Source: Paraspadella gotoi (lineage: Eukaryota > Chaetognatha). Taken from it: DNA of 64,000 nt. How positions within the stretch are numbered: position 1 is the first letter of the stretch; every line of letters starts with the position of its first letter. Positions 51,600 to 63,660 of this stretch are shown here, piece after piece. The position numbers and the translations under genes were made by a program. The notes beneath the pieces were generated by a model, which did not search any database, had not been told where the DNA came from, and was given only the letters and a program-made list of their open reading frames with translations. Location: NCBI GenBank assembly GCA_051294375.1, contig JBJCIZ010000239.1:3654461-3718460 (forward strand), read 5' to 3'.

Positions 51600-54350
51600 A
51601 TAATAGGCCGGGGGAACGGAAGTTCGCCTTCCGAGGACGAATTAGGTAACGAGATGTTCTCACATAGATTGATCAGTATTTCGGTGAAGATTCGTTATAT
51701 GTCCCTGCCAGCTTTCGCCAATTAAATAGGCGTTTAAAATGAACACTCGCACATGAGTGAAGTCTGCCCTAGTGACGCGCGCTTCTCACTGGCCATTTTT
51801 GCCACGTTCCATGCTCTTATGCCGGCCTCCTTTTTTTGCCAGACGGATTAGCGCAGCCCAGCTGAGTACTCATTGGTCGCTAAAAGAGGGCGGCGTGAAG
51901 CGGCGGCTGTCTCTCGAAAGTCTATCCGTTTCAACGTCCGCTTCATCGGTGCGCCGCGGGAACAACTCGAGGCGAAATCGAGGCAGTGGGCTCGGACATG
52001 AGAAGCGTCCCTTCTTGTTCGAAGGGCGGCCATGTTTCGGCTTCATTTGGCTCTTCTCAGTGCGCTGCCCTTCCGAATGAAAACCCAGGTTGGCTGCCAT
52101 GGTGCCACGGTCCGACCCACCAGAAAAACTGGATCGCCAAAAAGAGAGACGCGCCAACAAGAGGAACGGCGGACCGTCAGAGGGCATCGACGGATAACAG
52201 AAGCCGGAGTAGGAGCGCCGGTCCGATAGGGTGGGACCAGCATTGTGAATCTTAAGAGCTAAGAGCGTTCCTTGATTGCCTGGAAAGACGGCGTCTTGCG
52301 GTGGAGTCCGCCCATTTTACGCGCGCGGGTTTTCCGCCGGAGAAGGAATTCAAGAAGGGGCGTCTAGATGATGTGCGGCATGGGGCACGAATCGGCTCTT
52401 CTCGCCATGGTAGTAGTGAAGCACCCCGAGGAATACGTTGAAGTTCTTGTACGGTGTGGGCGTGAGCCATCTCGCGTAGTCGCCTCTATTCCTTTCGGAC
52501 GGTTAAGGTGGGCGGCACGCCGTCTTTGTCAATCCGTTGTATTCCGAGAAATACTCCAGGCTGGATGGCGCCGAAAACTGATTTTTGTGCTGCGCGTGTT
52601 AAACTGATGATAGGCGTCCTGCTACGTGCTGAGTCGCGTTGAAAGACGCGCTTGAGTTTCCTCTTGGATGTTCTTCGTGGTGTTGAGGTGGGATGCCACG
52701 AGATGCATCCAAGCAGATGTGCAAGGAATGGGGGAATTGCGCTCAGGACTTTGATCCATCATTGCGTTGGAAATCCTGACCGGCGTTTTTCAACCAAACG
52801 GCATGAAGAGAACTCGTAGAGGGCCGAACAGCGTGATGGATCGCCCGTTTATATGAAACGTATCTTCCTTTCGTCCGACCTCAGGGATCTGATGGATATC
52901 TTCTTGCAGCAAGGTCTGATCTTGAGAAAAACCGTCTCCCGCGCGTACGTCGGCGTTGAAAGTCCTTATGATCGGTGGGGATCGTGTACACTCTGTCGAT
53001 TCTTAGGTGAGCGCCGTTGCAAGGCGTCGATACTGTCGCTCAATCAAGAGCCGGACGAGAGCTGCTGTCAGGTTTCCGTGTTCTGCAGTGGACACCGAGG
53101 TGACGTGGTGAGCGGCGACGCCCAAAGCGGATGTATGATAGTCTGTACGTTATAATCCCGAGATTCTCAGCCATTTCGTTCCTCGTTCTCGGCGCTTGGC
53201 GCCGAGCATAGGCTCGGATATAGGGAAAGATGATTAAATAATAAACATCTTAATAAAGCTCGATTGTGGGGGACCGCGGGCACACATCTTAGAAGACACC
53301 GCAACCTTTCGGTCGAACCACATGACCCGGCTACCTAACCTTACTTCGCTCAATTTCCCCCGCACTTACGTTTTAGTGGATTCCAAATAACGGATTGACC
53401 TTTTATTTGGTCACCCGAGGCGACGAGTAGGACCTTCTCGTGGAATCGGAATTACCATTATATGTAAAGATTAGAGAGAAATGTTCACTTTACGAGGCCA
53501 CTTGCTCTGAGCATTGACTGTTATTGGTTATTAACGTTTGGGTTTGAAGAATAAAATCATTCTACTCTGAAAACTTGTGCCGTCCACACGGTGGGAGCCC
53601 GAGTGAAAAATATAAAAAGAAACCGAGAGACAAAAACAAAAGAAAAACAATACACCAAATTAAGGGAGGAAAGGCCTTACTTCTCCAGAAGCAAAGTGTT
53701 CGCTCGCACTAAGAAACAGATTTTTAAAAAGTTCTTAATAAGCTCGCATTTTTTTTTCATGGAATTATCAGGCCTTCATCTAGAAGTATGAGATTGTGAG
53801 TAACAGGGCGTCGACGGATCGTGGCCGACCTAGTGCAGAACCGCGGGGCCGGTGCGCGACGGGCGGAGCGGCGTCGGTGAGCATGGCCTGACGATGACCC
53901 ATGTAGTCAATCGAGATCGAGAAGGGATGCCGACGTTGCATTTTGATCAACACCACAGATGCGTGCTCCATCAAAAAGTCCTCTGGCCACGAGCAATGGG
54001 CGTGGCAACGTCGGCGAGTCATGACAGTTACGGGAAAACGCGTTTCCCGGATCCGTAATTCCCCAATCTCTCGTGATTGCCAAAAGTCTTCGCATGGGAA
54101 ATCGTGTTCGCTTGGCGGCGCTGTGTTTTATGTTGTGCGGTGTGCCATTTGGCTGGCTGGAATACTACTGGACAGCCGCTTATTACGTGCGGCGGGGTCC
54201 GCCTCTCTGGCGCCGCGACGATCGGCGGCCAGAGTGCTGGGGACTCGAGGTCGCCTCGGAAGCCGCCGTCGACGAGCACTCAGGACCGGCGGTCAGGTGC
54301 TCGCGGGCACTATCTGAGATAATAGTTCTGAGTCCCAAATTTCAGGCCAG
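51600..54350 (-). pseudogene. Ty3/gypsy-type pol remnant: protease, reverse transcriptase, RNase H, many frameshifts
   Basis: Motifs appear in pol order along the minus strand. An aspartic protease C-terminal block LADVATPI (about 54,010) and EDFLMEHASVV (about 53,960) corresponds to 'VADV-PIlGaDFL'. Reverse transcriptase follows with a GYHQI-type block (about 52,915) and GPLRVLFMPFG (about 52,815), matching 'y-f--mPFGL'; the next bases match KNA---FQ--MD after a frame jump. Then RIDKDGV (about 52,530), HTVQELQR (about 52,450) and VKWAD plus FQAIKE (52,280-52,320) match the connection region, and TGAPTPASV (about 52,215) then VDASDG-like text the start of RNase H. Hardly any block shares a frame with the next. 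This is noise from unpolished reads, decay, or both. Gag and integrase were not located. Confidence 0.65.
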
Positions 54351-56500
54351 TCGGACTGCAGGCAACTCTTTCATTTTTGAACACAAATAATATTAAAGAT
54401 GCCGCAATCTAGCTGCTGATAAGGCGACATGGTTGGCAATTTACTTGTACTCGGCGTTCGCTTTACTAAGTCAAGGGCTTAAATTGTTGTGGCAAATAAA
54501 TTAATATTTGCGAGCCCCGGTGCCCGCGTCGGTTTCACACTAGTTCCCCCGCTCCGCCATATAAACGGCCGTTTCACGAGCGCGGGCCACACATGTCTAT
54601 AATCAGACTCGGACCAGCCACTTTGCTTCTCCATGGGGCGGTTCCGCGGCCGACGGAAAGAAGAAACCGACAAGCCTGTTGATGGAGGAGAGCGGGGGCG
54701 TTAGATATTGGGCGACGTTGTGTTGAGGTGATCCGCTGCTTGCGTTGGGCCTTAGCTCGCATGCCAGCGGCCCGCTGGCCTGACCACGAAAAGGGTCGCT
54801 GCGGTGAGCGCCTGCCCGGCGTTGTGCTTCCGGAACGGACACTCCAGGCATTTGCATAAGAGACTGGCGCCGGATTGTCCGTGAGCCGTTCGCGTTGCTG
54901 GATGGTCCAACTGGAAGCGTCAGTGGAGCTCGTCCACGTGCCGGATCTCTTCCCGCCATGGAGGTGACCCGGGGAAAGCGCCATTTACGGCGCGCGTGGA
55001 TGGCGCGCTTGCTGAGGTCCAGAAGCTTGCATCGCAGTTGTCGCGGACCCGGGGAACGGAAAAACTCGTCGGCCATCCTTGGGCGCACTGTCGGCGCGCG
55101 CTTTCTCTCTGGTCTTCCTGCAACAGCGTGCTCTCTGACGCCTTTGAGGGAGGGCGGCGGCCAAAAAATGCACCTATGAGCGGCAACCTTGACATTTGGT
55201 TTTCAATGGTGAGGCCATTCCTCCAGGACGGCACGCAGGCGCGGACGAGGTGTTGAGATGGGAACTCCTTTCAGCGGGACGTACTTATCCCCGTTCAACG
55301 CCTATTGCGGCGCGCCAAACCTGTTCCTCATCTTCCACCATAGATCTTTTATGGTGAGAGACGAGGCTTCTAACTGTGTGAGGGCGTCAGCGGACTCTTC
55401 GTCGAATGAGGCGGAGATCCGTGGTCTGGAATCTAGACGGTGCGCGTGAGATGGGGACCTGCCGCTGAGACGATTCCAGGCGCTGCTATCGTCCCTGATA
55501 ATTCAGTACAGCTGACTCCGCCCAAGCCCGAGCCCCCTCGGGGGTTAGGGACGGCGCCGAATCTGTTCCACGGCCCCGGTGTGGTCTAGCCACTTACCTC
55601 GAGTCGTTGGTCGGGAGGGTCAAAGGCTCGCGTCAGTGCTTTGGGTTTTCCGTCGGGTCCTGCTCGCGCTGCTGAACAGGAAGTAGAGACAAACCGCATA
55701 AACCTCCCAATCAGCAGAACGCAAAACATGCAGAAACACAGGAAGTGGGATTTAAATGAAATATAATATGAAGAGCCATTTGAGTAAGGGTTGACAACCC
55801 ACAGACAGAGCGGACGTGATATAACAATCAAACTAAAGACGTCAAGCATTGACCGCCGTCTCCACGAGGGAGGCAACTCCGCTGTGACACGTGCAGTTAC
55901 TTTGCTGTAGCCGCTGAAGGGGGATTACGGTCACTTTCGTGACCGCTAGTGCGAGGAGTTTAAAGAGTAATTGATGCCGCACAGTACCAATTATAGGAAA
56001 CACAGTTTTTTGATTGCATTTCGAAGATAAAAAAGGGCGTCGCGAGATGTCGAGAGGGCCGGCGTCGTGGAATGCGTCCGTCGCGGCCGGCGCCTGATCG
56101 AATGGGAGGCGTTAGCGCCTGTGGGGTCACGGCATTGTCGTTTACTATCTTCGTCGGCGGAGCGTTATGGAAGGGCGTGTTGACGCATTGGGGTGATAAG
56201 AGAACGCCATGAGCAAAATAAATATAAAAAAAAATATTAATTTACTTTAAGAAAAAATTAATTATGCCTTGAAAAAGAATGTACTGTTTCGCTTTAAAAA
56301 AAATGATTATATAATTAAAAAAAATATTTGTTTACAAATGAAGAGTTGTATTGGCAAAAAACGATCGAATCGAGAGAATTTTGAGAGAGAAAAAAAAAAA
56401 AATTTTGGCAAAAAAGCGTAAAAGTTCTACTTTTTGAGTCTGATTTAAATAAAATTAATAAAAAAAAATGGGTTTGACATTAAAAATTCGTTTCGTGCGA
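54351..56500. other. Noisy insert, probable gag side of the gypsy-type element
   Basis: GC-rich, no simple repeats. The 161-codon minus frame at 54,603-55,088 is Arg/Pro/Ser-rich and could include broken gag, but no zinc knuckle or capsid motif is readable. Ends near 56,200 where AT-rich DNA resumes. Confidence 0.3.
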
Positions 56501-58060
56501 ATTAATTGGAGAAGTAGTTATATTCCTTTTTTGTTTTTTTGTTTTTTTTTTTTTATGATTTTTGTTATCGTTTTTTTTATATTTTTCACGTCGAGCCTCA
56601 CCACGTGTTGGACGCAACAAAGTTTCAGAGTAAGAATGATTTATTCTTCAACAACGTTATAAAACAATAACAGTCAAAATGCTTCAGATGCAAGTCTATT
56701 ACAATTGGTATTTTTACAAAGCGGGACGTCAACGTTTGACCATAAAAGCGTGCAACCGTTTAATTGACATAAATTAAGTTGGGCTGTAGGGAAATGAGCG
56801 AGTAAGGTTGGGATAAGTCATGTGTTTGAACCAAAGGTTGCGATAGTATCATAAGAATTCTACACACAATTCATTTTATTATAAGATTTATGATATCAAT
56901 CTATTACCGGACAGAGAAGAAGATGGTAAAAAACTGTTCCCACTGCAAAAGAACAGTTGGCAGAGTAAAAAAGAGCCAAGAAGAGATGGGCCGACCCCAA
57001 AAAATGGCAAAAAAAAAAAATAAATTGGCAAAAAAGGAAATGATGCGCGAAAATCTCCTTAACCCGAGTTCGATTCTTTTTTTAAGGCCTCTTCAATGAA
57101 GCGTACTTAAGGGACGGAACGTGGCCGGAAAGCAGGTATTCCTGATGGGCGGGCGGAACGGTATTCGTGGGCAGGCGGAAGCTTGTAATTCGTTGGGCAA
57201 AGGGAAAGCGGATTAAAGCGGATGGCTCAGTGAGGCGATGGAGTTACTCAAGTCGATTCTTTATTTATCGGGGAGAAGAGGAATTAATTTACCGTGAAAA
57301 CTATTGATTCTATTTTTCCCTATTATCGTCGTCGTTCATCGTTCGTAGTCGTACGTCGTTTGTTGTCATGTTTTGGTTAACTTCCCGTTACTTTTGAACG
57401 AACGAAACACGAAATATCACAAACGCTAACCGGTAACGTTTCTTTTTGAGAAAAAGGGTTATCGAGTTAATCGGACCCTCGTTGCTGCATACATTGACGT
57501 GGCACGTTACATCACCGGGCAACCAGGTGGATGGAATGGCGAACTCGACCCAGCAAGCATCCCTGAGCGAAAAATTGCCCAGACCTAATTTGCACTATAA
57601 AGTCTGCTGCGAGGCCTATCACACCGTCAGAGGACACTTACTAGTCCCTATTTTTCACCTTCACTTTCAAACACACACTCCTACAGGTTAATGGAGCGTC
57701 GAACAAGAGTCGCATCAATTCGTACCTTTGTTCAATGGGAACTACTTCCTCTCGATCGGGACACTTGGCAATACTGAGAACCTGTAACCGGAGGCCCATT
57801 CTCTGGCGAAATCACCGTCAGTCATGGACATCTACCCGGTAGGGGATCCCGACTCCTCAGTTACTACTCGGCGGAAACGTGAGGACGGCCGGAAACCGTA
57901 CAACCGCCCAGGACCGCTCCATTGCATCTTGAGCGCACAGAACGATACGGAATAAACTCTAAAAACTCGTCTGTCGGTTGAGATCCGTAACCGGCAACAC
58001 TTTCCTCTTCGTCAAAACCTAAATTTGAAAAATGTCTCTTGAAGAACAAAAACTAGTAAC
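56501..58060. repeat. Duplicate of 62,900-64,000, noisier copy
   Basis: Shares AAAACTGTTCCCACTGCAAA, AACCCGAGTTCG, GATTCTATTTTTCCCTATT, CGAAAAATTGCCCAGACCTA and AACGTGAGGACGGCCG with the later copy. This copy carries extra single bases throughout, for example in the GTCGTCGTC tract near 57,325-57,370. Confidence 0.8.
57440..57690 (+). mobile_element. SINE-like repeat with hairpin, noisy copy
   Basis: Counterpart of 63,490-63,660. The hairpin GTGTGGAGGCTATCCACAC of that copy is corrupted here. The clean copy resembles the body of the tRNA-derived SINE at 22,890-23,275 in its hairpin and the following TCAGAG. Confidence 0.45.
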
Positions 58061-59310
58061 TCGTTAAACCTCATTTTCCTTCTCATTTTCTCTTTATTTT
58101 ATTTTTCCTTTAGTCGCGAGCGAGACCGCGACTCCACACAACAGACGCCTTTTGGGTCTGTCTGTTCTATCTGGCAATATAAAAAAATCATAAGAGTGAT
58201 TCTTATCTTTTTAAAAAATTATATATTCTAATATTCATCAAAATAATGGTATTGAAGGCTCTTCCTATCTGCGCGGTTTTGAATTTAAAAAAAAAAAGAA
58301 ACAAGTGACGACCGGAGCACCCCCGTGTTACTAAGACCTGAACAATAAATTTTTTTTTTAAAACTATTAGGGAAAAATACAACACAGTAAATGTTTGCAC
58401 TCTTTGTTCATTTCAATTAAAAAAAATCATTGTTTATCAACAAATTTATTATTAAATACTTCTTTATTATAAAACATTTATCAGTTTATTTTCTTGTACA
58501 TCAATATTTTATATCAACATTTTTCTGTTATGTAAAAATAAAAAAAGACAAATATCAAGGGAAAGAAAAAAAAAGATCAATTAAAAAAAACTGAGCGAGC
58601 GCGGACATTCATTGAACGCTACATTCAACTTCCTTTTTTTAGGTTTGCACCGGATGTCACTTTTTTGTGCGGTTTCCGTTGGTTCAGTCCCACTTACGTA
58701 AAAATTTGCTCATAACTTGCATAATAGTTTGTTTGATCATTTGTTAAAACAGTAAAAAAAAAAATAAAATATTAAGGGACTGCAAGACTAAGAAATTTAT
58801 TCATAGTCATGTAGTCACTGTCATGTCACGTTTATGTACGTGTCATTAAGGCAGTCACGCGGCCGCAACACAATTTCTAAATTACCGTTCTTGTTTATAT
58901 ATCTTTCCCTCGTCTCTTCCTTTATTTTTCTTTTTTTCGTTTCAACCCGAGGAATCGGCGGTAACGAAAAAGAGAAAAATAGTACGATTGAAAAAAGTAG
59001 AAAAAAAATAGTTGTTGTTGTTGTTGTTGTTGTTTTCTGCTCTTGCTTGCTTCTTCTAATTACTGATGATTAGATTATATAGAGTATACAACGATAAGAA
59101 CATAGTTGTATAGAGAGAAATATTTATTATAGATTATATATAAGTATAAGATATTATATTGTTGTTTCATTAATCGTTTGTTTTTCGTCCAGTTTAATAT
59201 ATAATATGATAATGATATATACTATAATATTCATAATGAGAGATATATTATATAATATTCTAGCCCATTATATATACATAATAGATATATTAATTATAAA
59301 TACACACACA
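58061..59310. other. AT-rich intergenic DNA, nothing recognised
   Basis: Poly-A/T runs, (GTT)n at 59,010-59,035 and TATA-rich DNA at 59,070-59,320. The frame at 58,834-59,073 is explained partly by (GTT)n. Confidence 0.5.
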
Positions 59311-59311
59311 T

Positions 59312-59423
59312 ATATCATGCCTCTCCTGCTTCCTCTTCTTTCCTTAAAAAGCCTCCAGCCACGGAACCGTACTCGTTTTTTCGCTCGGATGCCCCTCGAC
59401 CCGATGCGCCAGGGTTGAGTGAG
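59312..59423 (+). CDS. Candidate exon with strong donor, unknown gene
   Basis: One frame reads HASPASSSFLKKPPATEPYS then FFRSDAPRPDAPGLSE and ends exactly at GAG|gtaagt, phase 0. Possible acceptors (tttccttaaaaag, gcctccag) lie within the frame, so the 5' edge may be anywhere from 59,312 to about 59,356. Pro/Ser/Ala-rich, no domain recognised. Confidence 0.35.
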
Positions 59424-59615
59424 GTAAGTTCACTTGTTCTTCGCTTAAAATGAGCGAAGGTTGAGTTAGGTTCTCGAAAGGTACCAAGCGACAGCGGGAC
59501 TATCGCCGGGGTTTAACCTTTTGTTTTTGTTTTTTTTTCATTTTTTGTTTTCGTTGTTTTTTTTGTTTAGTTTTCTGTTTTCTTTTTTCGCGTCTGAGGA
59601 GAAAGAAATAAAGAG

Positions 59616-59699
59616 GTAGAAAACCTGGAAGAGAGAAACGCATGCGTTGAGCGCCAAACGACGTATTTTGGGTCCATTGACTCTTTCATGACACAATGA
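59616..59699 (+). CDS. Candidate terminal exon, unknown gene
   Basis: After a T-rich tract and AAAGAG a frame reads VENLEERNACVERQTTYFGS then IDSFMTQ and a stop, compatible in phase 0 with the exon ending at 59,423. The acceptor is weak (purines directly before it); the better acceptor cgcgtctgag at 59,597 would need phase 1. Confidence 0.25.
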   Translation, partial: VENLEERNACVERQTTYFGSIDSFMTQ

Positions 59700-59714
59700 A
59701 ATGTTACTAGTCTA

Positions 59715-59762
59715 TTCCTTCTTTCTTCTTTCTTTCTTTCTTTTCTTTCTTTCTTTCTTTTT

Positions 59763-59801
<39 letters not shown>

Positions 59802-59808
59802 CTTTGTC
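59715..59808. repeat. (CTTT)n array
   Basis: Near-perfect tetranucleotide tract. The Lys/Arg frame on the minus strand is an artefact. Confidence 0.9.
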
Positions 59809-60006
59809 TATCTTTTTTCACTAGATTTTTTGTCTTAATTCTTTTTTTATTTTAACATCCTTCGTTCCTACTGTCGGCTTAGTACCGCCCTCCACTTCCA
59901 TTATTACGGTCCTCTCTCCTCTCTCTACTCTCTCTCTCTTGCTCTCTCTCTCTCTCTTCTCTCTCTCCCTCTCTCTCTCTCTGCTCACTCTCAATTGCTG
60001 TTTACA

Positions 60007-60187
60007 GCCTTTATGCTTCGTCTACTATTGGCCTCCCCTAAACGGCCGCCCGCCTACGAATCACGCGAGAATTAAAAAAAAAACCAAAATGGACAACACG
60101 ACGTGCGCGTGTATTCAGTCGATAATCCAGATTCGCTCCGCCATAAAAAACAGCTTCTCTTCTTATATCATTGCGGGGAAATATTGA
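60007..60187 (+). CDS. Candidate terminal exon, unknown gene
   Basis: A very good acceptor (ctcactctcaattgctgtttacag) is followed by two protein-like frames. Phase 0 gives PLCFVYYWPPLNGRPPTNHA, RIKKKTKMDNTTCACIQSII, then QIRSAIKNSFSSYIIAGKY and a stop at 60,187. Phase 1 gives FMLRLLLASPKRPPAYESRE, N and stop. The phase 0 reading could follow the exon ending at 59,423. It is the better of the two candidate 3' exons for that gene on splice-site grounds. Confidence 0.35.
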
Positions 60188-61744
60188 TTTAAATGGGAAT
60201 TAGGCGGTTATGCGGTATGACAATTGGAAACAACCAATATAAAATTATTATTAATCCAATAACTATTGAATATTTTCGCCTGACTTTGTGAGAACCTGGG
60301 CCTCATATAACCTCATTATATTGTGTATACGACTGCTTAAACATCCGAAAAATACGCGAAACTGTTAGTTTTCTAGAGTTTAAAAATAATGATTTATAAT
60401 TATGAGAGCTCGAAATTAAATACATATCTGTTTAACAGTCGGCTACTTAGTGAGCTTAAGCCTGCAACGACGACACCCTCCTCCTGTGGCCAGCTCGTGT
60501 CCGCTCAAAACCGTTGTCCGGCCCAATTCCCGGTCGCAAAATCAGGTCTCGGTGTTGATTAAGGGGACGGCTGGGTTGGTGAATTTTCACTAAAATAAGG
60601 GACGTGCCTGGGTGGTAAATTTCACTAAAATTTTTGAACAGTCCGCATGCAAACATCGACAAAAATAGTGTTATCGTATTGCAAAAGGAAAAGTATATAC
60701 CTCCGATTGGCCGGTTCAAATTGTCATCGAATAGCTGCTCTTTGTGTCTTAATCATTCTCACGTTTTTATTCATATTTTGTAGAAATCCTTTTACAACAT
60801 CCCAAATACGTCGACCAAGTTGGATCAGAGAAATGTAAATTTTTTTTACTGCGTTGGCCAAAAGAGAAGAAACTGATTTTTATATCTTTTTCTTTTTTGT
60901 AATTTTGATTGTAATCTTTATTTATTTGCCGGCGAGTTTCCAGTTGTCCACATTTTTAAGAGAGAAAAAAAACAGATAGAGAAAAAAATATAAAAAAGAT
61001 GGCTTTAATTCAAAACAGTTTATGTTTCGTGCAACGGACGTAATTTCATTTAAAAATTCTTACTGCAATTTTTTTTTTTTTTTGAAAATGAAGTGGGGCC
61101 GTAAGTCTGTCAATAAGCTTCCGTTATAATCCAATCTCTCTCTACTCTACGTCTTATACATTTTTTCCGAATTTTGTCGCCCTCGTTCTGTCTTCCGCAC
61201 AATTTATGTTTATACTAAACAGAATTCTTTATTGTCCCAGTAAAAACGGAGGTCTTTTGAGATTGATTGAAAGGCGTTAAGGGAGTAAAGTATCTGATGA
61301 TAAGTAAAGGGTCAACACAAGGTGGTAAAATGAAAATAGGTGACGAGGAGATAGTTGATAATGAAACCTAAGGAGGCTAAATATAGTAAGGTAAGATAGA
61401 TAAGATTAAGTGATAAGTTAATAAAGGGTTATAAAGTGATGGAGATGACAAAAGGGGGCAGAGGGCGAACAGACGTCTCGGAATACCTTCAAAGAGGCGT
61501 TTACGCCGAAACGGGTTTCGTGTATGTGTAATCGGGACGCGGATGTTCGAAGGTCCTTCGTCTTGGTCTCATGAGGCGGCCAGAAAGTCGAGGTTGGATA
61601 GGGTTGGAAGATATAGAGCTGGAAAATATTAGAGAAAGAGAGAACAGGTGAAAAGAAAAGAAGAGGAGAGAAGAGAGAGAGAGAAGGAGAGTAAAGAGAG
61701 AATGAGGAGAGAAGAGAGAGAAGAAACTGAGAGGAGAGAGAGAC
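60188..61744. other. Mostly AT-rich; short repeats; one coding-like frame
   Basis: A dispersed-repeat end (AACAACCAATATAAAATTAT) lies near 60,229. A ~40-bp imperfect direct repeat (GGTGAATTTTCACTAAAATA / GGTAAATTTCACTAAAATTT) lies at 60,575-60,635. A plus frame at about 61,460-61,573 reads EGEQTSRNTFKEAFTPKRVS then CMCNRDADVRRSFVLVS and a stop, unsupported otherwise. (GA)n leads to the 25-N gap at 61,745-61,769. Confidence 0.4.
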
Positions 61745-61899
61745 NNNNNNNNNNNNNNNNNNNNNNNNNTCGAGGCCGGGAAGAACCTATATTTTTTTTC
61801 TATCTCTCAAAAAGGAAGAGGAAATGAGGTTTTCGTGGAAGAATGAAGACAAAAGAACAATTGGGTCACGGGAGGTCAAATATGATGGAAGTGTGGCGA

Positions 61900-62110
61900 A
61901 TCCTAAATTCGCCTCCCGTATAGCTTGGCTTGGACAGCTAAGTACTCGTTCACCAACCTTGAGTTCAGGGTTCAATCCCCTCCCGGTCACGCCAGTGACA
62001 TGGGTTGGTCACTGCAGGTCCAAAGCCCTGAGCGCCAGCTGTCGGGAGATGCCTCACACCCCAGGCATCACACATGTCCGTCCGTTGCCATAGAATCTTA
62101 CTTCTGAGTC
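61900..62110 (+). mobile_element. tRNA-derived SINE, family B
   Basis: A-box-like TAGCTTGGCTTGG (61,921) and B box GGTTCAATCCC (61,969) with tRNA-like spacing, then a GACATGGGTTGGTCACTGCA body and a CACACCCCAGGCATCACACA segment. The corrupted counterpart is at 46,250-46,420. Confidence 0.6.
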
Positions 62111-63184
62111 CCGACTATTAAAACAACAAAACGTTTTACAGATTTACTGTTACTTTTTAGTTATTCTTCCTTTTCGTTGTACATGTTGTACATGTACAAT
62201 ATAAACTATTTAAACCTACCTTTCTGTAGTTAGTATTTCATAATTAAAAAAAAACTACGATCTAAGTTTAATTTCGTTTAGTTTACAAAAAAAAAATTAA
62301 TGTAACTGTTAAATAAGTAGTTCAGTTATGAAAAAATAAAGATGTTTCTAGATTTAAAAAAAAAAAAGAAAATAAGAAAAAAAGAAAAGCGACGGCGTGA
62401 AACAATTATTATGAGCGAAGGTTGAGGAGGTTAAGTCGGCGTGACGGACGATGGAGCCTCGCTTCCATCCAGGTGGTCATTCTGGTCAGGCCCGGTCAGA
62501 CCTGGTCACCTCCCCCCTCTTCCTCCCCTTACTTTTACCCTCTCTCCCGCTCTTCCTCTCTTTTTCTCCCACCCTTTTTAAACAACAAGGCACTGTGGTC
62601 TGCTAAATAGGACAGCCTCGAGAGTGAGGACGAATTCCTTTCAAGTCAATAATTCAATTTAAATTTCATATAACGTGTTTTAAACGTTCATGTAATATTT
62701 TTTATTTGTATTTACGAGATAATTGATAATAAAACTTAACATCTTTTTACAGTTACGAGAGTTATATAGTTACGTAGCGATGAAATGCCCACTTATATCT
62801 TGTATTACAAGTTGTAATAAGGAGTCTTGTAAGTAAAATTTAGAAATTTTTTTTTTTTCTGTTTTAGTACAACTTAAGGGGACAAAGGAATTTTTATAAA
62901 TTTGGGATTTTAAAGGAGCTTGAAAATTAAAAATACTTTAATATTATACATATCATAATATTATTAATTTATTATAGATTTTATTATTTATCATCTTTAC
63001 CAGGCGAGAAGAAAGTGGTAAAAAACTGTTCCCACTGCAAAGAACAGTGGCAGAGTAAAAAAGAGCAAGAAGAAGATGGCCGACCCCAAAAAATGGCAAA
63101 AAGAACAAAAAAAAATAATGGCAAAAAGGAAAGATGGCGAAAATCTCCTTAACCCGAGTTCGTCTTTTTTTTTGGCCTCTTCAA

Positions 63185-63295
63185 TGAAGCGTCGAGGGCG
63201 GAAGCGGCGGAAGCGACGTCGTGGGCGGCGGAAGCGGTATTCGTGGGCAGCGGAAGCGGTATTCGTTGGCAAAAGGAGGCGGATAAAGCGGTGGC
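63185..63295. repeat. GCGGAAGCGG minisatellite
   Basis: Repeats of GGCGGAAGCGGTATTCGTG within GC-rich DNA. The noisy counterpart is at 57,105-57,225. Arg-rich frames here are repeat translations. Confidence 0.7.
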
Positions 63296-63489
63296 TCAGG
63301 AGGCGATGGAGTACTCAAGTCGATTCTTTATTATGGAGAAAGGGAATTAATTGCGGTGAATAACTATTGATTCTATTTTTCCCTATTCTCGTCGTCGTCA
63401 TCGTCGTAGTCGTCGTCGTTGTTGTCATTGTTTGGTTACTTCCCGTTACTTGAACAAAACAACGAAATATCACAAACCGCTAACCGCTA

Positions 63490-63660
63490 ACGCTTCTTTT
63501 GAGCAAAAGGGTTTCGGGTTCCGGCCCTCGTGGTAGCCAGGTGGATGGATGCGGAACTCCGGCAGCCAAGCATCTGAGCGAAAAATTGCCCAGACCTACT
63601 TTGCATATAAAGTGTGGAGGCTATCCACACCGTCAGAGGGACACTTATAGTCCTATTTTT
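63490..63660 (+). mobile_element. SINE-like repeat with GTGTGG hairpin, clean copy
   Basis: GGGTTCCGGCCC resembles a degraded polymerase III B box. The body holds the hairpin GTGTGGAGGCTATCCACAC followed by CGTCAGAGGGACACTTATAG, close to the GTGTGGCGGCGAGCCACAC / TCACAGAGAGG of the SINE at 22,890. Confidence 0.5.
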
